This document shows, one piece after another, positions 25,901 through 35,164 of a stretch of 64,000 bases of DNA. Both the position numbers and the translations under genes were made by a program. This DNA comes from Paenibacillus lautus NBRC 15380 (GTDB lineage: Bacteria; Bacillota; Bacilli; Paenibacillales; Paenibacillaceae). A model generated the notes under the pieces. The model was not told where the DNA came from, made no database searches, and worked only from the letters and a program-made list of their open reading frames with translations. The stretch spans positions 496,001-560,000 of the forward strand of contig NZ_BIMF01000001.1 in the NCBI RefSeq assembly GCF_004000945.1, written 5' to 3'. Position 1 is the first letter of the stretch. Each line of letters opens with the position of its first letter.

Positions 25901-26284
25901 CTACTTTTGCGAAAACCATTGCTTCAGCTCTGCAATATCTTCATCTGAAAGCTTTTCGCCGTCATACAAAGCTGAAATTAGATTTTTAACCGAGCCTTGA
26001 TATAATCCGTCCAGGACGTGCTGCGTTTCCATAAGCTTATAATCTTCAGGCGAAATGCAAGGCATATATTGATTTGTCCGTCCATGCCTCGTAGCCGAAA
26101 GTGCCCCTTTTTCCACTAAACGCGATAGGAAGGTGGAAATGGTCTGCGCTTTCCATTCTCTTCCTCTTTGGGCAAACAGACCTAGCAGTTCGGTGGATGT
26201 GACAGGCGGTGTACACTCCCATATCACCTCCATTAGCTCCATTTCAGTATCCGATAATTTTTGAACCTGGTTCACGGTGAACAC
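25901..26284 (-). CDS. BlaI/MecI-family repressor
   Basis: A 127-residue winged-helix repressor. The DNA-binding region includes LSDTEMELMEVIWECTPPVT, and the wing holds KAQTISTFLSRLVEKGALSA. The C-terminal helices (about 80-125) form the dimerisation and cleavage part. Paired dyads at 26321-26337 and 26347-26363 upstream match BlaI/MecI operators, supporting autoregulation of the blaI-blaR1-like operon. No beta-lactamase gene lies next to it. Confidence 0.93.
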   Translation of the reverse strand: MFTVNQVQKLSDTEMELMEVIWECTPPVTSTELLGLFAQRGREWKAQTISTFLSRLVEKGALSATRHGRTNQYMPCISPEDYKLMETQHVLDGLYQGSVKNLISALYDGEKLSDEDIAELKQWFSQK

Positions 26285-26320
26285 CTCTTTACGTCGTTAT
26301 GCGTCCATAACGAACTTAAT

Positions 26321-26337
26321 CACTACACGATGTAGTG
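26321..26337. promoter_or_regulatory. BlaI operator, dyad 1
   Basis: CACTACACGATGTAGTG, a 7-bp inverted repeat around CGA that matches the TACTACA-TGTAGTA type operator of BlaI/MecI. Confidence 0.8.
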
Positions 26338-26346
26338 ATTAAAACT

Positions 26347-26363
26347 TACTACATCGTGTAGTG
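26347..26363. promoter_or_regulatory. BlaI operator, dyad 2
   Basis: TACTACATCGTGTAGTG. Its core is the exact reverse complement of dyad 1, with centres about 26 bases apart (two to three helical turns), as in paired bla operators. Confidence 0.8.
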
Positions 26364-26422
26364 GTAAGTCAAGCGAAGATAAGTTGAAATTTACTACTAC
26401 ATAGAACGTATACGTAAAAATT

Positions 26423-26450
26423 AAAGAACCGCGCGGGAGCGCGGTTCTTT
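26423..26450 (-). terminator. Terminator after the glycine-zipper gene
   Basis: AAAGAACCGCGC / GCGCGGTTCTTT hairpin, about 90 bases past the stop codon of the gene at 26543. Confidence 0.8.
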
Positions 26451-26542
26451 ATCTAAACATGCAGCTTCTTCAAATTATCGAGGGCACCGGATTCCCCGGG
26501 TCCTCTTATTTGTACTCGTACAGATGGTAGTGTTAACGCCGT

Positions 26543-26770
26543 TTATTTTGAATCGTTGTCGTCATTTTCTACAGTCTCGCCTGCTTTGTTTCCCAATGCT
26601 GCGCCTGCGATACCACCAGCAATCGTACCGATTGGCCCCAGAACGGAACCTACAGCAGCACCCACGACGCCACCGCCCGCGGTTCCTAAAGCTTCTCCAG
26701 CGCCAACACCCAAGTTGGTCGTGTCGCGATCAGAATCAACCTTTTGATTACGATCATTTTTATTAGCCAT
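26543..26770 (-). CDS. Small glycine-zipper protein
   Basis: A 75-residue protein: a charged N-terminus (MANKNDRNQKVDSDRD), a Gly/Ala-rich hydrophobic core with GxxxG spacing (about 25-65) and an acidic tail. Such glycine-zipper cores pack as membrane-associated helical hairpins. ATG at 26770 is preceded by GGGAGTGAG; a GTG nine bases earlier is possible. It is a stand-alone gene. Comparable small proteins in Bacillales are often stress- or spore-related, but no role can be assigned. Confidence 0.7.
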   Translation of the reverse strand: MANKNDRNQKVDSDRDTTNLGVGAGEALGTAGGGVVGAAVGSVLGPIGTIAGGIAGAALGNKAGETVENDDNDSK

Positions 26771-27016
26771 CCATCTCACTCCCTCGACATTGTGATAGGA
26801 ACAGCTCCTTCTTGCCAGACGTTGTTCCAGACCATATCTTGCCCTAACCGATCTAAGATAATTCTATAAAATATACCTATTCAGGTCCTGTCTACTCCAA
26901 AATAGGTTGCGAATTTTAGACGATGTTTGCGGATTATGGGATTATGTAAACGGTACCAAGCTTGCTACAATGAACATGCAATTACGAAATGAACTTTTGT
27001 TCAAGGGGGATTACAC

Positions 27017-28039
27017 ATGAAAAAGCTGTCGATTTTACTGTTAACCTGCGTGTTGATTATAGGGGCGCTGAGCGGTTGTGCAAGCAGCGAATCCGATTCG
27101 GGATCGTCGAATAAGCTTGTCATCTACAGTCCGAACAGCGAGGAAATTATCAAAACCATCATTCCCATGTTCGAGAAGCAGACCGGGATTACGGTTGAGC
27201 TTGTAACGGCTGGGACCGGCGAAATTATTAAGCGCTTACAGTCCGAGAAGCAGAACCCATACGCTGACGTGATGTTCGGTGGTTCCATGGCCGGTTTCCG
27301 TGAAAATGAAGCTTTATACGAGCCTTACGTATCACCTGAAGACAAGAATTTAATGGAAGGTCACCGCAATACGTCGGGCTTCGCTACCCCTTATATCTCG
27401 GATGGCAGCGTGCTGCTCGTGAACAAAAACCTGATCGGCGATATCAAAATCGAAGGCTATGCGGATTTGCTGAACCCGCAGCTCAAAGGGAAGATTGCTT
27501 CCGCTGACCCGGCAAGCTCCAGCTCCGCTTTCGCACAGTTAACTAATATGCTGAAAGCGATGGGCGGCGATTATGAGAGTGAGCAAGGCTGGAATTACGT
27601 CGGTCAATTGATAGAGAACCTGGACGGCAAAATCGCGAGCGGTTCCGGTGCCGTTCACAAAAGCGTGGCGGACGGAGAATATGTAGTCGGCCTTACCTAC
27701 GAAGACCCTTCCAGCACCTATGTAAAGAACGGCGCTCCGGTAGAAATCGTATATCCGAAAGAAGGCGCCGTATTCCTGGATGCGGGATCCGCCATTATCA
27801 AAGATGCGCCGCATATGGACAATGCCAAAAAATTCATCGACTTCATTCTGTCCCAAGAAGCGCAGGATGCGTTCGGCACGCAATTAACGAACCGTCCGCT
27901 TCGCCAAGACACGAAGCTTGGAGACCATATGAAGCCTTACGAAGAAATCCATATGATTGATGAAGACACGGACTATGTCAGCGAGCATAAATCCGGGATC
28001 GTTGAGCGTTATGTCGATTTGTTCACTAGCGTTAAATAA
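27017..28039 (+). CDS. ABC transporter substrate-binding lipoprotein (Fbp/Afu type)
   Basis: A 340-residue lipoprotein with lipobox ALSGCA (Cys21). It begins its mature fold with KLVIYSPNSEEIIKTIIPMF, typical of the FbpA/AfuA/phosphonate group of binding proteins. It also contains YADVMFGGS and LVNKNL. Family members bind ferric iron, 2-aminoethylphosphonate, thiamine or, in AfuA, hexose phosphates. It is the first gene of a three-gene importer (gap 22 bases to the ATPase), followed by a YesM/YesN pair. A dedicated two-component system favours an organic substrate such as a sugar phosphate over iron, but this is inference. Confidence 0.9.
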   Translation: MKKLSILLLTCVLIIGALSGCASSESDSGSSNKLVIYSPNSEEIIKTIIPMFEKQTGITVELVTAGTGEIIKRLQSEKQNPYADVMFGGSMAGFRENEALYEPYVSPEDKNLMEGHRNTSGFATPYISDGSVLLVNKNLIGDIKIEGYADLLNPQLKGKIASADPASSSSAFAQLTNMLKAMGGDYESEQGWNYVGQLIENLDGKIASGSGAVHKSVADGEYVVGLTYEDPSSTYVKNGAPVEIVYPKEGAVFLDAGSAIIKDAPHMDNAKKFIDFILSQEAQDAFGTQLTNRPLRQDTKLGDHMKPYEEIHMIDEDTDYVSEHKSGIVERYVDLFTSVK

Positions 28040-28061
28040 ACTATAGAATCAGGTGACAACC

Positions 28062-29171
28062 ATGAGCGTAACCATAACCATTCAAGACTTAATCAAAAAA
28101 TACGGCGACACAACCGTCATTCCCGAGCTGTCCCTGGAGATCAAGAAGGGTGAATTCTTCACCCTTCTCGGGCCTTCCGGGTGCGGCAAGACGACACTGC
28201 TGCGCATGATCGCCGGCTTCAACAGCATTGAAGGCGGAACCATTCATTTTAACGATCGCGTCATTAACCAGGTGGAACCTGGCAAGCGGAATATCGGGAT
28301 GGTCTTTCAGAGCTATGCGATCTTCCCTCACTTAACCGTCAAAGGAAACATCGCGTTTGGACTGGAGAATCGAAAGTTATCCAAAGCGGAGATTAACGCC
28401 AAGGTGGATGACATCCTAAAGGTCGTTCAGATTGAGCCTTATAAAGATCGCATGCCGAAGAACCTGTCCGGCGGACAACAGCAGCGCGTTGCGCTAGCCA
28501 GAGCGATCGTGATCCGGCCAGATGTCCTGCTGATGGATGAGCCTCTATCCAACCTGGATGCCAAACTTCGGGTCGACATGCGCAACGCGATTAAAGACAT
28601 TCAGAGAGAAGTCGGGATTACTACCGTCTACGTCACGCACGATCAGGAGGAAGCCATGGCGGTATCCGACCGCATCGCGGTCATGAAATCCGGCGTGATT
28701 CAGCATCTCGGAACGCCACAGGAGATTTACCAGCGCCCTGCAAACGTATTCGTTGCGACCTTTATCGGCCGCACCAACATTATCAAGGGCAAATTAACGA
28801 AAGCGGCGGGCTCCTATACCCTGCAGTTCGGTTCAGGCTATTCGGAAGAACTGTCTAACATTCAAGTTCCGAATGCATATGCTCAGGCTTCCGCTCTGAA
28901 CGTTCAAATTTCGATTCGGCCGGAAGAGTTCATACTGACCGAGGACCAAACCGGCATGAAAGCTACTATTGTGCACAGCGTATTTTTAGGGCAGAACACC
29001 CATTATTTTGTAGACTTGGAGTCCGGGCAACGAATGGAGATTACTCAAGAATCGAAAACTGCACAAATCCTTGAACCTGGTCAAATCATCTATTTGAAGG
29101 TAAAAAAAGATAAGATCAATGTTTACGATGCAACAGGTGAACTGAACTATACAAGGGGCGGTCAACTATGA
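28062..29171 (+). CDS. ABC transporter ATP-binding protein (FbpC/PotA type)
   Basis: A 369-residue ATPase. Walker A is GPSGCGKTT, the signature LSGGQQQRVALARA, Walker B VLLMDEPLSNLD and the H-loop TVYVTHDQEEA. A C-terminal TOBE domain (about 285-360) follows. ATG at 28062 follows AGGTG. Its stop overlaps the permease start by 4 bases. It energises uptake through the adjacent permease. Confidence 0.95.
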   Translation: MSVTITIQDLIKKYGDTTVIPELSLEIKKGEFFTLLGPSGCGKTTLLRMIAGFNSIEGGTIHFNDRVINQVEPGKRNIGMVFQSYAIFPHLTVKGNIAFGLENRKLSKAEINAKVDDILKVVQIEPYKDRMPKNLSGGQQQRVALARAIVIRPDVLLMDEPLSNLDAKLRVDMRNAIKDIQREVGITTVYVTHDQEEAMAVSDRIAVMKSGVIQHLGTPQEIYQRPANVFVATFIGRTNIIKGKLTKAAGSYTLQFGSGYSEELSNIQVPNAYAQASALNVQISIRPEEFILTEDQTGMKATIVHSVFLGQNTHYFVDLESGQRMEITQESKTAQILEPGQIIYLKVKKDKINVYDATGELNYTRGGQL

Positions 29172-30823
29172 GGGGGACGCGCAAACGGTTTGATGTCTGG
29201 ACCAACATTTCGTTACTGATCTTTGTGTTCTACATTCTTTTTCTGGCCCTGCCTTTGTTTACGATGCTGTTCAAGAGTGTGTACAACGGTACGACAGGCG
29301 ATTTTTCCCTCGCCTATTTCACGAAGTTTTTCAGTAAGCCCTATTATTTAAACGCGCTGTTCAACAGCGTGAAAGTCACCGTCAGCGTAACCTTGCTTGC
29401 CGCCATTATCGCAACGCCGCTGGCCTACATCATGGCAACGGTGAAGATTAAAGGCAGTTCGGCTATTCGGGTCATGATTCTGATCTCCTCGATGTCGGCT
29501 CCTTTCATTGGCGCTTACTCCTGGATCCTGCTGCTGGGCAGAAGCGGCGTCATTACCAAATTCGTTAGCAGCACATTCGGCATCACGATGCCGGATATCT
29601 ACGGATTTACGGGGATCTTAGTCGTCTTAACCTTGCAGATGGTCCCTCTGATCTTCATGTATGTATCAGGCGCACTGAAGAATATGGATCAATCGCTGAT
29701 GGAAGCTGCCGAAAGCATGGGTTATACAGGCTTTGGCAAAATGCGCAAAGTGCTCCTCCCGCTCATTACGCCAACCTTGCTGGCAGGCGGCCTGCTCGTC
29801 TTCATGCGAGCGCTTGCCGATTTTGGTACGCCGATGCTGATTGGCGAGGGATACAAGACTGTTCCTGTACTGATCTTCAACGAGTTCATCAGTGAGGTCG
29901 GCGGCGATGACGGCTTTGCGGCTGCGATCAGTGTCATTGTCGTTCTGTTCGCCACAACGATATTCCTGCTGCAAAAATTCGTAGCCAATCGTAAATCCTT
30001 TACGATGAGTGCACTGCATCCCATTGAAGCCAAGAAGAAAAAAGGGATCGGCAATATCGCGGCTCATGCCGTTATCTATCTGTATACGTTAATCGCGCTG
30101 CTGCCGCAGCTCTACGTCATCTATACTTCGTTCCTGAAATCCAACGGCAGAATTTTCGTCGAAGGCTTCTCGCTCCAAAGCTATCGGGATGCCTTCAGTA
30201 ATATTGGCGGGGTCATTCTGAACACGTTCTTCTTGGCCATCGTGTCGTTGGTCGCCATTATCCTGTTAGCGATACTGATTGCTTACGTAACCGTTCGAAG
30301 AAAGAATGCGCTAACCAATACGCTGGATATCTTCACGATGTTCCCGTATATCGTCCCGGGCTCCATTCTGGGGATTGCTCTCTTGATCACGTTCAACAAT
30401 AAGCCGCTGGCGCTGAGCGGAACGGCCGTCATCATGATCATCTCATTTGTCATCCGGCGCCTGCCCTATACGATACGATCCAGCGCAGCCATCCTGCATC
30501 AGATTAACGATGGGATCGAGGAAGCAGCCATCAGTCTGGGAGCTTCCCAGATGAAGACGTTCTTCAAGATTACACTTCCGATGATGCTGGCAGGCGTCGT
30601 CTCCGGCGCGATCCTAAGCTGGATTACCATCATTACCGAACTAAGCACCTCGATCATTCTTTATACAGGCAAGACGAAGACCGTAACGGTTGCTATATAT
30701 ACCGAGGTCATCCGCGGGAACTACGGCGTGGCGGCAGCACTGTCCACGATCCTTACTGTCATAACGGTCGTGTCGCTGCTCGTTTTCCTCAAGCTCTCCG
30801 GACAAAAAGAAGTTTCCATGTAA
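29168..30823 (+). CDS. Fused two-module ABC permease (FbpB type)
   Basis: A 551-residue membrane protein of two homologous permease halves with about 12 helices in total. Each half has an EAA loop: MEAAESMGYTGFGKMRKVLL in the first and EEAAISLGASQMKTFFKITL in the second. The single protein thus forms the whole channel, as in ferric, phosphonate and AfuB permeases. Its start overlaps the ATPase gene by 4 bases. It is followed by a hairpin before the kinase gene. Confidence 0.94.
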   Translation: MRGTRKRFDVWTNISLLIFVFYILFLALPLFTMLFKSVYNGTTGDFSLAYFTKFFSKPYYLNALFNSVKVTVSVTLLAAIIATPLAYIMATVKIKGSSAIRVMILISSMSAPFIGAYSWILLLGRSGVITKFVSSTFGITMPDIYGFTGILVVLTLQMVPLIFMYVSGALKNMDQSLMEAAESMGYTGFGKMRKVLLPLITPTLLAGGLLVFMRALADFGTPMLIGEGYKTVPVLIFNEFISEVGGDDGFAAAISVIVVLFATTIFLLQKFVANRKSFTMSALHPIEAKKKKGIGNIAAHAVIYLYTLIALLPQLYVIYTSFLKSNGRIFVEGFSLQSYRDAFSNIGGVILNTFFLAIVSLVAIILLAILIAYVTVRRKNALTNTLDIFTMFPYIVPGSILGIALLITFNNKPLALSGTAVIMIISFVIRRLPYTIRSSAAILHQINDGIEEAAISLGASQMKTFFKITLPMMLAGVVSGAILSWITIITELSTSIILYTGKTKTVTVAIYTEVIRGNYGVAAALSTILTVITVVSLLVFLKLSGQKEVSM

Positions 30824-30849
30824 ATGTGATGAAATCATAACGTTAGACT

Positions 30850-30892
30850 ACATCCAAGTCGGCACCTGCAGCATGAAGGCCGGCTTGGATGT
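30850..30892 (+). terminator. Hairpin after the transporter operon
   Basis: ACATCCAAG...CTTGGATGT stem extended by CGGC/GCCG. The T run is poor, so it may attenuate rather than fully stop transcription into the kinase gene. Confidence 0.55.
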
Positions 30893-30963
30893 ATTTGGAT
30901 TATCTGCGGTTACCGCCAGCCAGTATAATAGGATCGAGGTTCTTATCGCAGATGGAGGGCAGC

Positions 30964-32664
30964 ATGAAACCAACACATTATCGTAATTTCAAGGAATCAA
31001 CCCGTCATTTATTTCGCATCTATACGATGATCCCGTTCTCCATCTTAATCGTATTGTTTTTGGCGTTTACGATTATTAACGGCAGAATGAATCTAACCCA
31101 AAAAACGACCGAAGCCGCCCAGTCCATCAGTCAGTCCATATCCGGCGTGTATCAGCAGTACTACGAGGAGATTCATCGGATGGCAGACTCTCCTACCGTG
31201 ATCAACTATGTAAGCTCGCATTTGGGCAGCGAACAAGTATATTCCGCATTTTATGATTTCAACAACCAGCAGAAGGTCAAGAGCATTTTTCATATCGTCA
31301 ATACGGATGGGGTCTTCCTGGCAAGCTCTGCCCCGGCGGATTCACTGTATTCCAATTTTGCCTTCGGCAATCTCATTCATCGAATTGATCAGCGGCCCGG
31401 CGACACGCTTACCGAAATGAACAGCTTTCGTTATTCGCATGATCGCGATACGAGTTACACGTTTGGCAAAGCCATCGTGAAGGACAAGCGGACGATAGGC
31501 TATATCATCTATCAGCTGTACGAATCGGACATTCAGAAGGTGATTTTCAAACAAAATAATGAGATCGCCATGATCACCGATGAACATAACACCATCATTG
31601 CCACGACCAGCAATGTGACCAAAGGCGTTCTCAACAAGTTCAGCCCGAAGGTCGATAACAGGGGACATGTTCTGCTGAACGAAGGCAAGTATTATATGTA
31701 TGCCAAACGAATCCCTGACACACCGATTCAAGTCATTACGCTGAACTCCTATAAATCGGAGCAATACACCTATTACACGGTGTCTTTCTTTGTCCTTGCG
31801 GCCAGCCTGCTGCTGTGGGTCTTGATCCAGTTCCTGGCGAACAAAATGTCGACGCGAAATTCCGAATCAATCGATAAATTAATTCATGCCTTGGCACAGC
31901 TGCGCGAAGGAAACTTCAATGGCTATGTCGACATTCAGACGAATGACGAGTTTCAAATTCTGGGCGATGAGTACAATGTGATGCTGGATCGGTTGAAGGA
32001 ATTGATCGAGAAAAATAAAGAGCTGTCGGAGCTTCGCACCATTATTGAGGTGAAGCAGCTGCAATCGCAGTTCCATCCGCATTTTATTTTTAATGTGCTC
32101 GAAACGCTGCGCTATGCTATTAAGATTGACGCGAATCAAGCCCAGGAGATCGTGCTGATTCTATCCCGTTTGCTAAGGTACAGTATCGGTCATGATCGCA
32201 GCGTCCAGCTGAAGAATGACATAAATTATGTCCGGGATTACCTGAAGCTGCAGCAAATTCGGTTCAATGACCGGCTGGACTATCGGATTACCATAGCGGA
32301 CGAAACGCTGGATGTATACGTCCCCAAGCTTCTGCTGCAGCCGATTATCGAAAACGCTATCAAATACGGCTATGAGAATCAAAGTGATGTGCTGATCGAG
32401 ATTAACATTTACACCTCCACCGGCAAGCTCATTCTGGAAGTTCGCGACAACGGGCAAGGCATGAGTGAGCAGACCCTGCAGGAAGTGAATCAGATTCTGC
32501 AAAGTCAGACGAATACGACGCAGCATATCGGTCTGTACAACGTTCATCGTCGTTTAGTTCTTCTATATGGTGAAGAATCCGGCATCCACATTGACAGCGC
32601 GCAAGGAAAAGGCACCTGCGTGGCACTAACAATTCCTTACGAATGGAGTGGATATCATGTTTAA
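30964..32664 (+). CDS. YesM-type sensor histidine kinase
   Basis: A 566-residue kinase. Helix 1 is near residues 22-42, an extracellular sensor of about 225 residues follows, helix 2 is near 280-300, then HAMP. The His_kinase motif is LQSQFHPHFIFNVLETLRY. HATPase_c has PIIENAIKYGY, VRDNGQGMS and GKGTCVAL. ATG at 30964 follows GGAGGGC; an upstream in-frame start at 30889 lies in the hairpin. It overlaps the response regulator gene by 8 bases. It probably regulates the preceding transporter operon. Confidence 0.92.
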   Translation: MKPTHYRNFKESTRHLFRIYTMIPFSILIVLFLAFTIINGRMNLTQKTTEAAQSISQSISGVYQQYYEEIHRMADSPTVINYVSSHLGSEQVYSAFYDFNNQQKVKSIFHIVNTDGVFLASSAPADSLYSNFAFGNLIHRIDQRPGDTLTEMNSFRYSHDRDTSYTFGKAIVKDKRTIGYIIYQLYESDIQKVIFKQNNEIAMITDEHNTIIATTSNVTKGVLNKFSPKVDNRGHVLLNEGKYYMYAKRIPDTPIQVITLNSYKSEQYTYYTVSFFVLAASLLLWVLIQFLANKMSTRNSESIDKLIHALAQLREGNFNGYVDIQTNDEFQILGDEYNVMLDRLKELIEKNKELSELRTIIEVKQLQSQFHPHFIFNVLETLRYAIKIDANQAQEIVLILSRLLRYSIGHDRSVQLKNDINYVRDYLKLQQIRFNDRLDYRITIADETLDVYVPKLLLQPIIENAIKYGYENQSDVLIEINIYTSTGKLILEVRDNGQGMSEQTLQEVNQILQSQTNTTQHIGLYNVHRRLVLLYGEESGIHIDSAQGKGTCVALTIPYEWSGYHV

Positions 32665-33445
32665 AGTACTGCTGGTCGAAGATGAGGATATGATTCGCAG
32701 GGGCATCCGGTTCAGCATCGATTGGGTTCAATACGATTGCATCGTCATTGAGGAAGGGCTGAATGGACAGGATGGGTACGAGAAGATCTGCGAGCTCAAG
32801 CCGGATATCGTCATCACTGACATCACCATGCCAATCATGGATGGCATCTCGATGATTCGGGAAGGCTTGCAGCAGCATACCTTCAGCAGCATCATTATCT
32901 CCGGTTATAATGAATTTCACCTTGCGCAGCAGGCTCTCCAGTTAGGCGTGAGCGAGTTTCTGGTAAAGCCCTTAGAGGACGAGCAGCTGGTAGCGGCACT
33001 CGAATCGGCCAAAGCCAAAGTGGATTTAATCCGCAAATATGAAGTGATCTCGAATCATCCGCAGGAAAAGGAGGAGATTCTAAACAGCAAATTTTTGGAG
33101 AAGGAAACCAAAACATCAAAATACGTGGCCAAAATGATCGCCTATGTACAAGAGAATTATGCCAAGAAGATCAGCATTCATGACCTCGTGGAGGAGATCG
33201 GCTTAAGCGCCTATTACCTGAACCAGAAATTCAAGGCTGAGACCAGCTACACCTTCAACGAGTTTCTCAATCGCTATCGCATTCAGAAATCGATCGAATT
33301 ACTGAAATCAGGCGATAACAAGGTCTATACCATCGCGCAGGATATCGGATTTAGCGACTACAAGTATTTTATCAGCATCTTCAAAAAGTACGCCCATGTC
33401 ACGCCGAGTCAGTATCAGGAATATTTCGAGGAGAAGAATGGATAG
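32657..33445 (+). CDS. YesN-type response regulator, AraC family (short form)
   Basis: A 262-residue regulator. The receiver domain (1-120) has LLVEDEDMIRRG, the phospho-Asp in IVITDITMPIMDG and Lys in FLVKPLED. Only a short linker separates it from two AraC helix-turn-helices (LVEEIGLSAYYLNQKFK and IAQDIGFSDYKYFISIFKK). It is about half the length of the other two YesN proteins in this window, which have long middle regions. ATG at 32657 lies behind GGAGTGG. Confidence 0.93.
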   Translation: MFKVLLVEDEDMIRRGIRFSIDWVQYDCIVIEEGLNGQDGYEKICELKPDIVITDITMPIMDGISMIREGLQQHTFSSIIISGYNEFHLAQQALQLGVSEFLVKPLEDEQLVAALESAKAKVDLIRKYEVISNHPQEKEEILNSKFLEKETKTSKYVAKMIAYVQENYAKKISIHDLVEEIGLSAYYLNQKFKAETSYTFNEFLNRYRIQKSIELLKSGDNKVYTIAQDIGFSDYKYFISIFKKYAHVTPSQYQEYFEEKNG

Positions 33446-33494
33446 AACGGGTAATCTAGATACTAGAGGTACTCTATCGTACTTATATTTGCAC

Positions 33495-33523
33495 ACACCC
33501 CTGCTAGGCTTGAGCAGGGGTGT
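33495..33523. terminator. Terminator between convergent genes
   Basis: An 11-bp stem ACACCCCTGCT / AGCAGGGGTGT between the response regulator and the caspase-like gene. Confidence 0.75.
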
Positions 33524-33534
33524 AGAATCTTTAT

Positions 33535-34101
33535 CTATGATTCCTGTCGTTCATACAGCTTGTACATGGATAGCTCATCACTCATCCCTACCGCTCGTGC
33601 AAAAGCTTCCTTTATGTCCCGGCCCTGCTGCACGATCTCATAGAACAGCCGAAGAACGAACATCAGCGCATCGTTGCCGTCCGGATAGTCATCCGGCCCG
33701 ATATACATCCTGCATCCCCGCTCCAGGAAAGCGTCGGCCAGTGCTGGATCCCCCAGCGAGCAGCCGTTCGCGATCACCGTCTTCCCGTCGAGCTTTGCAT
33801 AACGCTTAATTTCTCCTGGCCCGAAGCCGCCCTTCGGCTCCTCCTCCTCGTATACCTCTTCGCCGAGCTCCGGCATGATCAAGCTGCCCTCATACCCGTG
33901 AAAGTTCAACAAGATCATATCGGTGCCTTCATATATTTCATCACCTGACAAGACGGAGATCAGATCATTCGGCCTCCCGATCCAGTATGTAAAGACGCGC
34001 ACCCCGAAATATTCCAGAGCCGCCCTTACGGCTTGGCTCTCCATATCGCAATCCGGTCCGACGACCAGAGCGACCTGCATAACCGGCTTACTCACTATCA
34101 C
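33535..34101 (-). CDS. Caspase/CHAT-like protein with His-Cys dyad
   Basis: A 188-residue single-domain protein starting at GTG 34101 behind AGGAG. The sequence follows the caspase-hemoglobinase (CHAT) pattern. A hydrophobic strand ends in LLNFHGYEG (His68). A second strand ends in VIANGCSLGD (Cys114), and ERGCRMYIGP, VLRLFYEIVQQG and EAFARAVG complete the usual order (aG...fy..l..G....A...A). The spacing of His and Cys (46 residues) suits a catalytic dyad. Nothing else is fused to it and no obvious effector lies beside it. A cysteine protease, or an inactive relative, is proposed from pattern only. Confidence 0.6.
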   Translation of the reverse strand: MIVSKPVMQVALVVGPDCDMESQAVRAALEYFGVRVFTYWIGRPNDLISVLSGDEIYEGTDMILLNFHGYEGSLIMPELGEEVYEEEEPKGGFGPGEIKRYAKLDGKTVIANGCSLGDPALADAFLERGCRMYIGPDDYPDGNDALMFVLRLFYEIVQQGRDIKEAFARAVGMSDELSMYKLYERQES

Positions 34102-34198
34102 ATCAACTCCTGACTATTATATGGATATATGGATTTGGAATTGGAGCTCCATTCTATTATTGCCGGCAACATTTCCTTTTTCAACCAGGAGTGTTTCA

Positions 34199-35056
34199 TC
34201 ACACTTTTCTCCATATCATCCACCATTGCATATCATACGATTCGACTTCGACCTCTTCCAGACCTAGATTCGCGTCGCTGATCCAACTTCTAGCCAGTTG
34301 TATATAGTCGTTGTGAAATTCGGAGGAATAACCCATTTCATCATATCCGGCATAGGTAATATTATCGAATATCATGTATCCTCCGCTTTTTAGCTGCTTA
34401 TAGCTTGTCTCCATGATTTGGATAAACGCATGATACGCTGCATCTTTTAGCGTACCTTTGCGGTGATACTCCATCACAGCTTGTAACATTTGAGGTTCGA
34501 TTGACCACCAATCATGATTTACTGTATCTATGCCCTCGCGGTTTGCGATAATGGTCTGTATGATGTCATTAATGGCGTGATGAAAAGCCACAACGTCAAA
34601 AGAGGACTCTGGATAATATAAACCGATATTGGCGGCATCGTCCTCAACAACCCGTATGTTGACATCCATTCCTTTCGTTTTCTCCTGAAAATTTCGTGTC
34701 AGTTCCCTGTTGAGGTTGGCCGTCACATACGACCCTGCTTCATGGGAATAGGCATCTACAGCCTTTGGTATGTAAATTACATCGCCTGCACCGACTTCCA
34801 AAAGACTTAAAGCACGGGGCATGTTAAGCTCCATGAAGAGATTCTGCCAAGATGCTGAATAATACAGTTGAAGATATTCGAACACCCTTTGCTTGGATAT
34901 GCTTATTGGCACTTCTAGTATGTCTTTCAATTTGTTTTCCAATTGGACTGCGTTCAGCTGTTTCAATTCAGAAATCATGTCCTGCGAAAAGTCACGTTTT
35001 AGGATATCGTTAAACAAGCCGGCACTCGTTTTCTCTGCTAGAGTCTGCATATTCAT
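34199..35056 (-). CDS. SAM-dependent methyltransferase-like protein
   Basis: A 285-residue protein. An N-terminal helical region (1-85) precedes a Rossmann-like core with LLEVGAGDVIYIPKAV (motif I), an acidic second strand (SYVTANLNRE), VVEDDAANIGLYYPESSFDV (motif II) and LKSGGYMIFDNIT (motif III). Tryptophan-rich ends (QWWMIW) are unusual. The start follows GAGAGGG. It is upstream of the caspase-like gene on the same strand (97-base gap), so cotranscription is possible. The substrate is unknown. Confidence 0.75.
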   Translation of the reverse strand: MNMQTLAEKTSAGLFNDILKRDFSQDMISELKQLNAVQLENKLKDILEVPISISKQRVFEYLQLYYSASWQNLFMELNMPRALSLLEVGAGDVIYIPKAVDAYSHEAGSYVTANLNRELTRNFQEKTKGMDVNIRVVEDDAANIGLYYPESSFDVVAFHHAINDIIQTIIANREGIDTVNHDWWSIEPQMLQAVMEYHRKGTLKDAAYHAFIQIMETSYKQLKSGGYMIFDNITYAGYDEMGYSSEFHNDYIQLARSWISDANLGLEEVEVESYDMQWWMIWRKV

Positions 35057-35164
35057 CAGCGTATCCCTCTCTTCTTATGGTTTCTAGAGTATATTCGAAT
35101 ATATGGTGTTTTTTCCTCTTTTTATTATTTGAAAGCGTAATCTTTTAATATAAACGCAAAGAAC

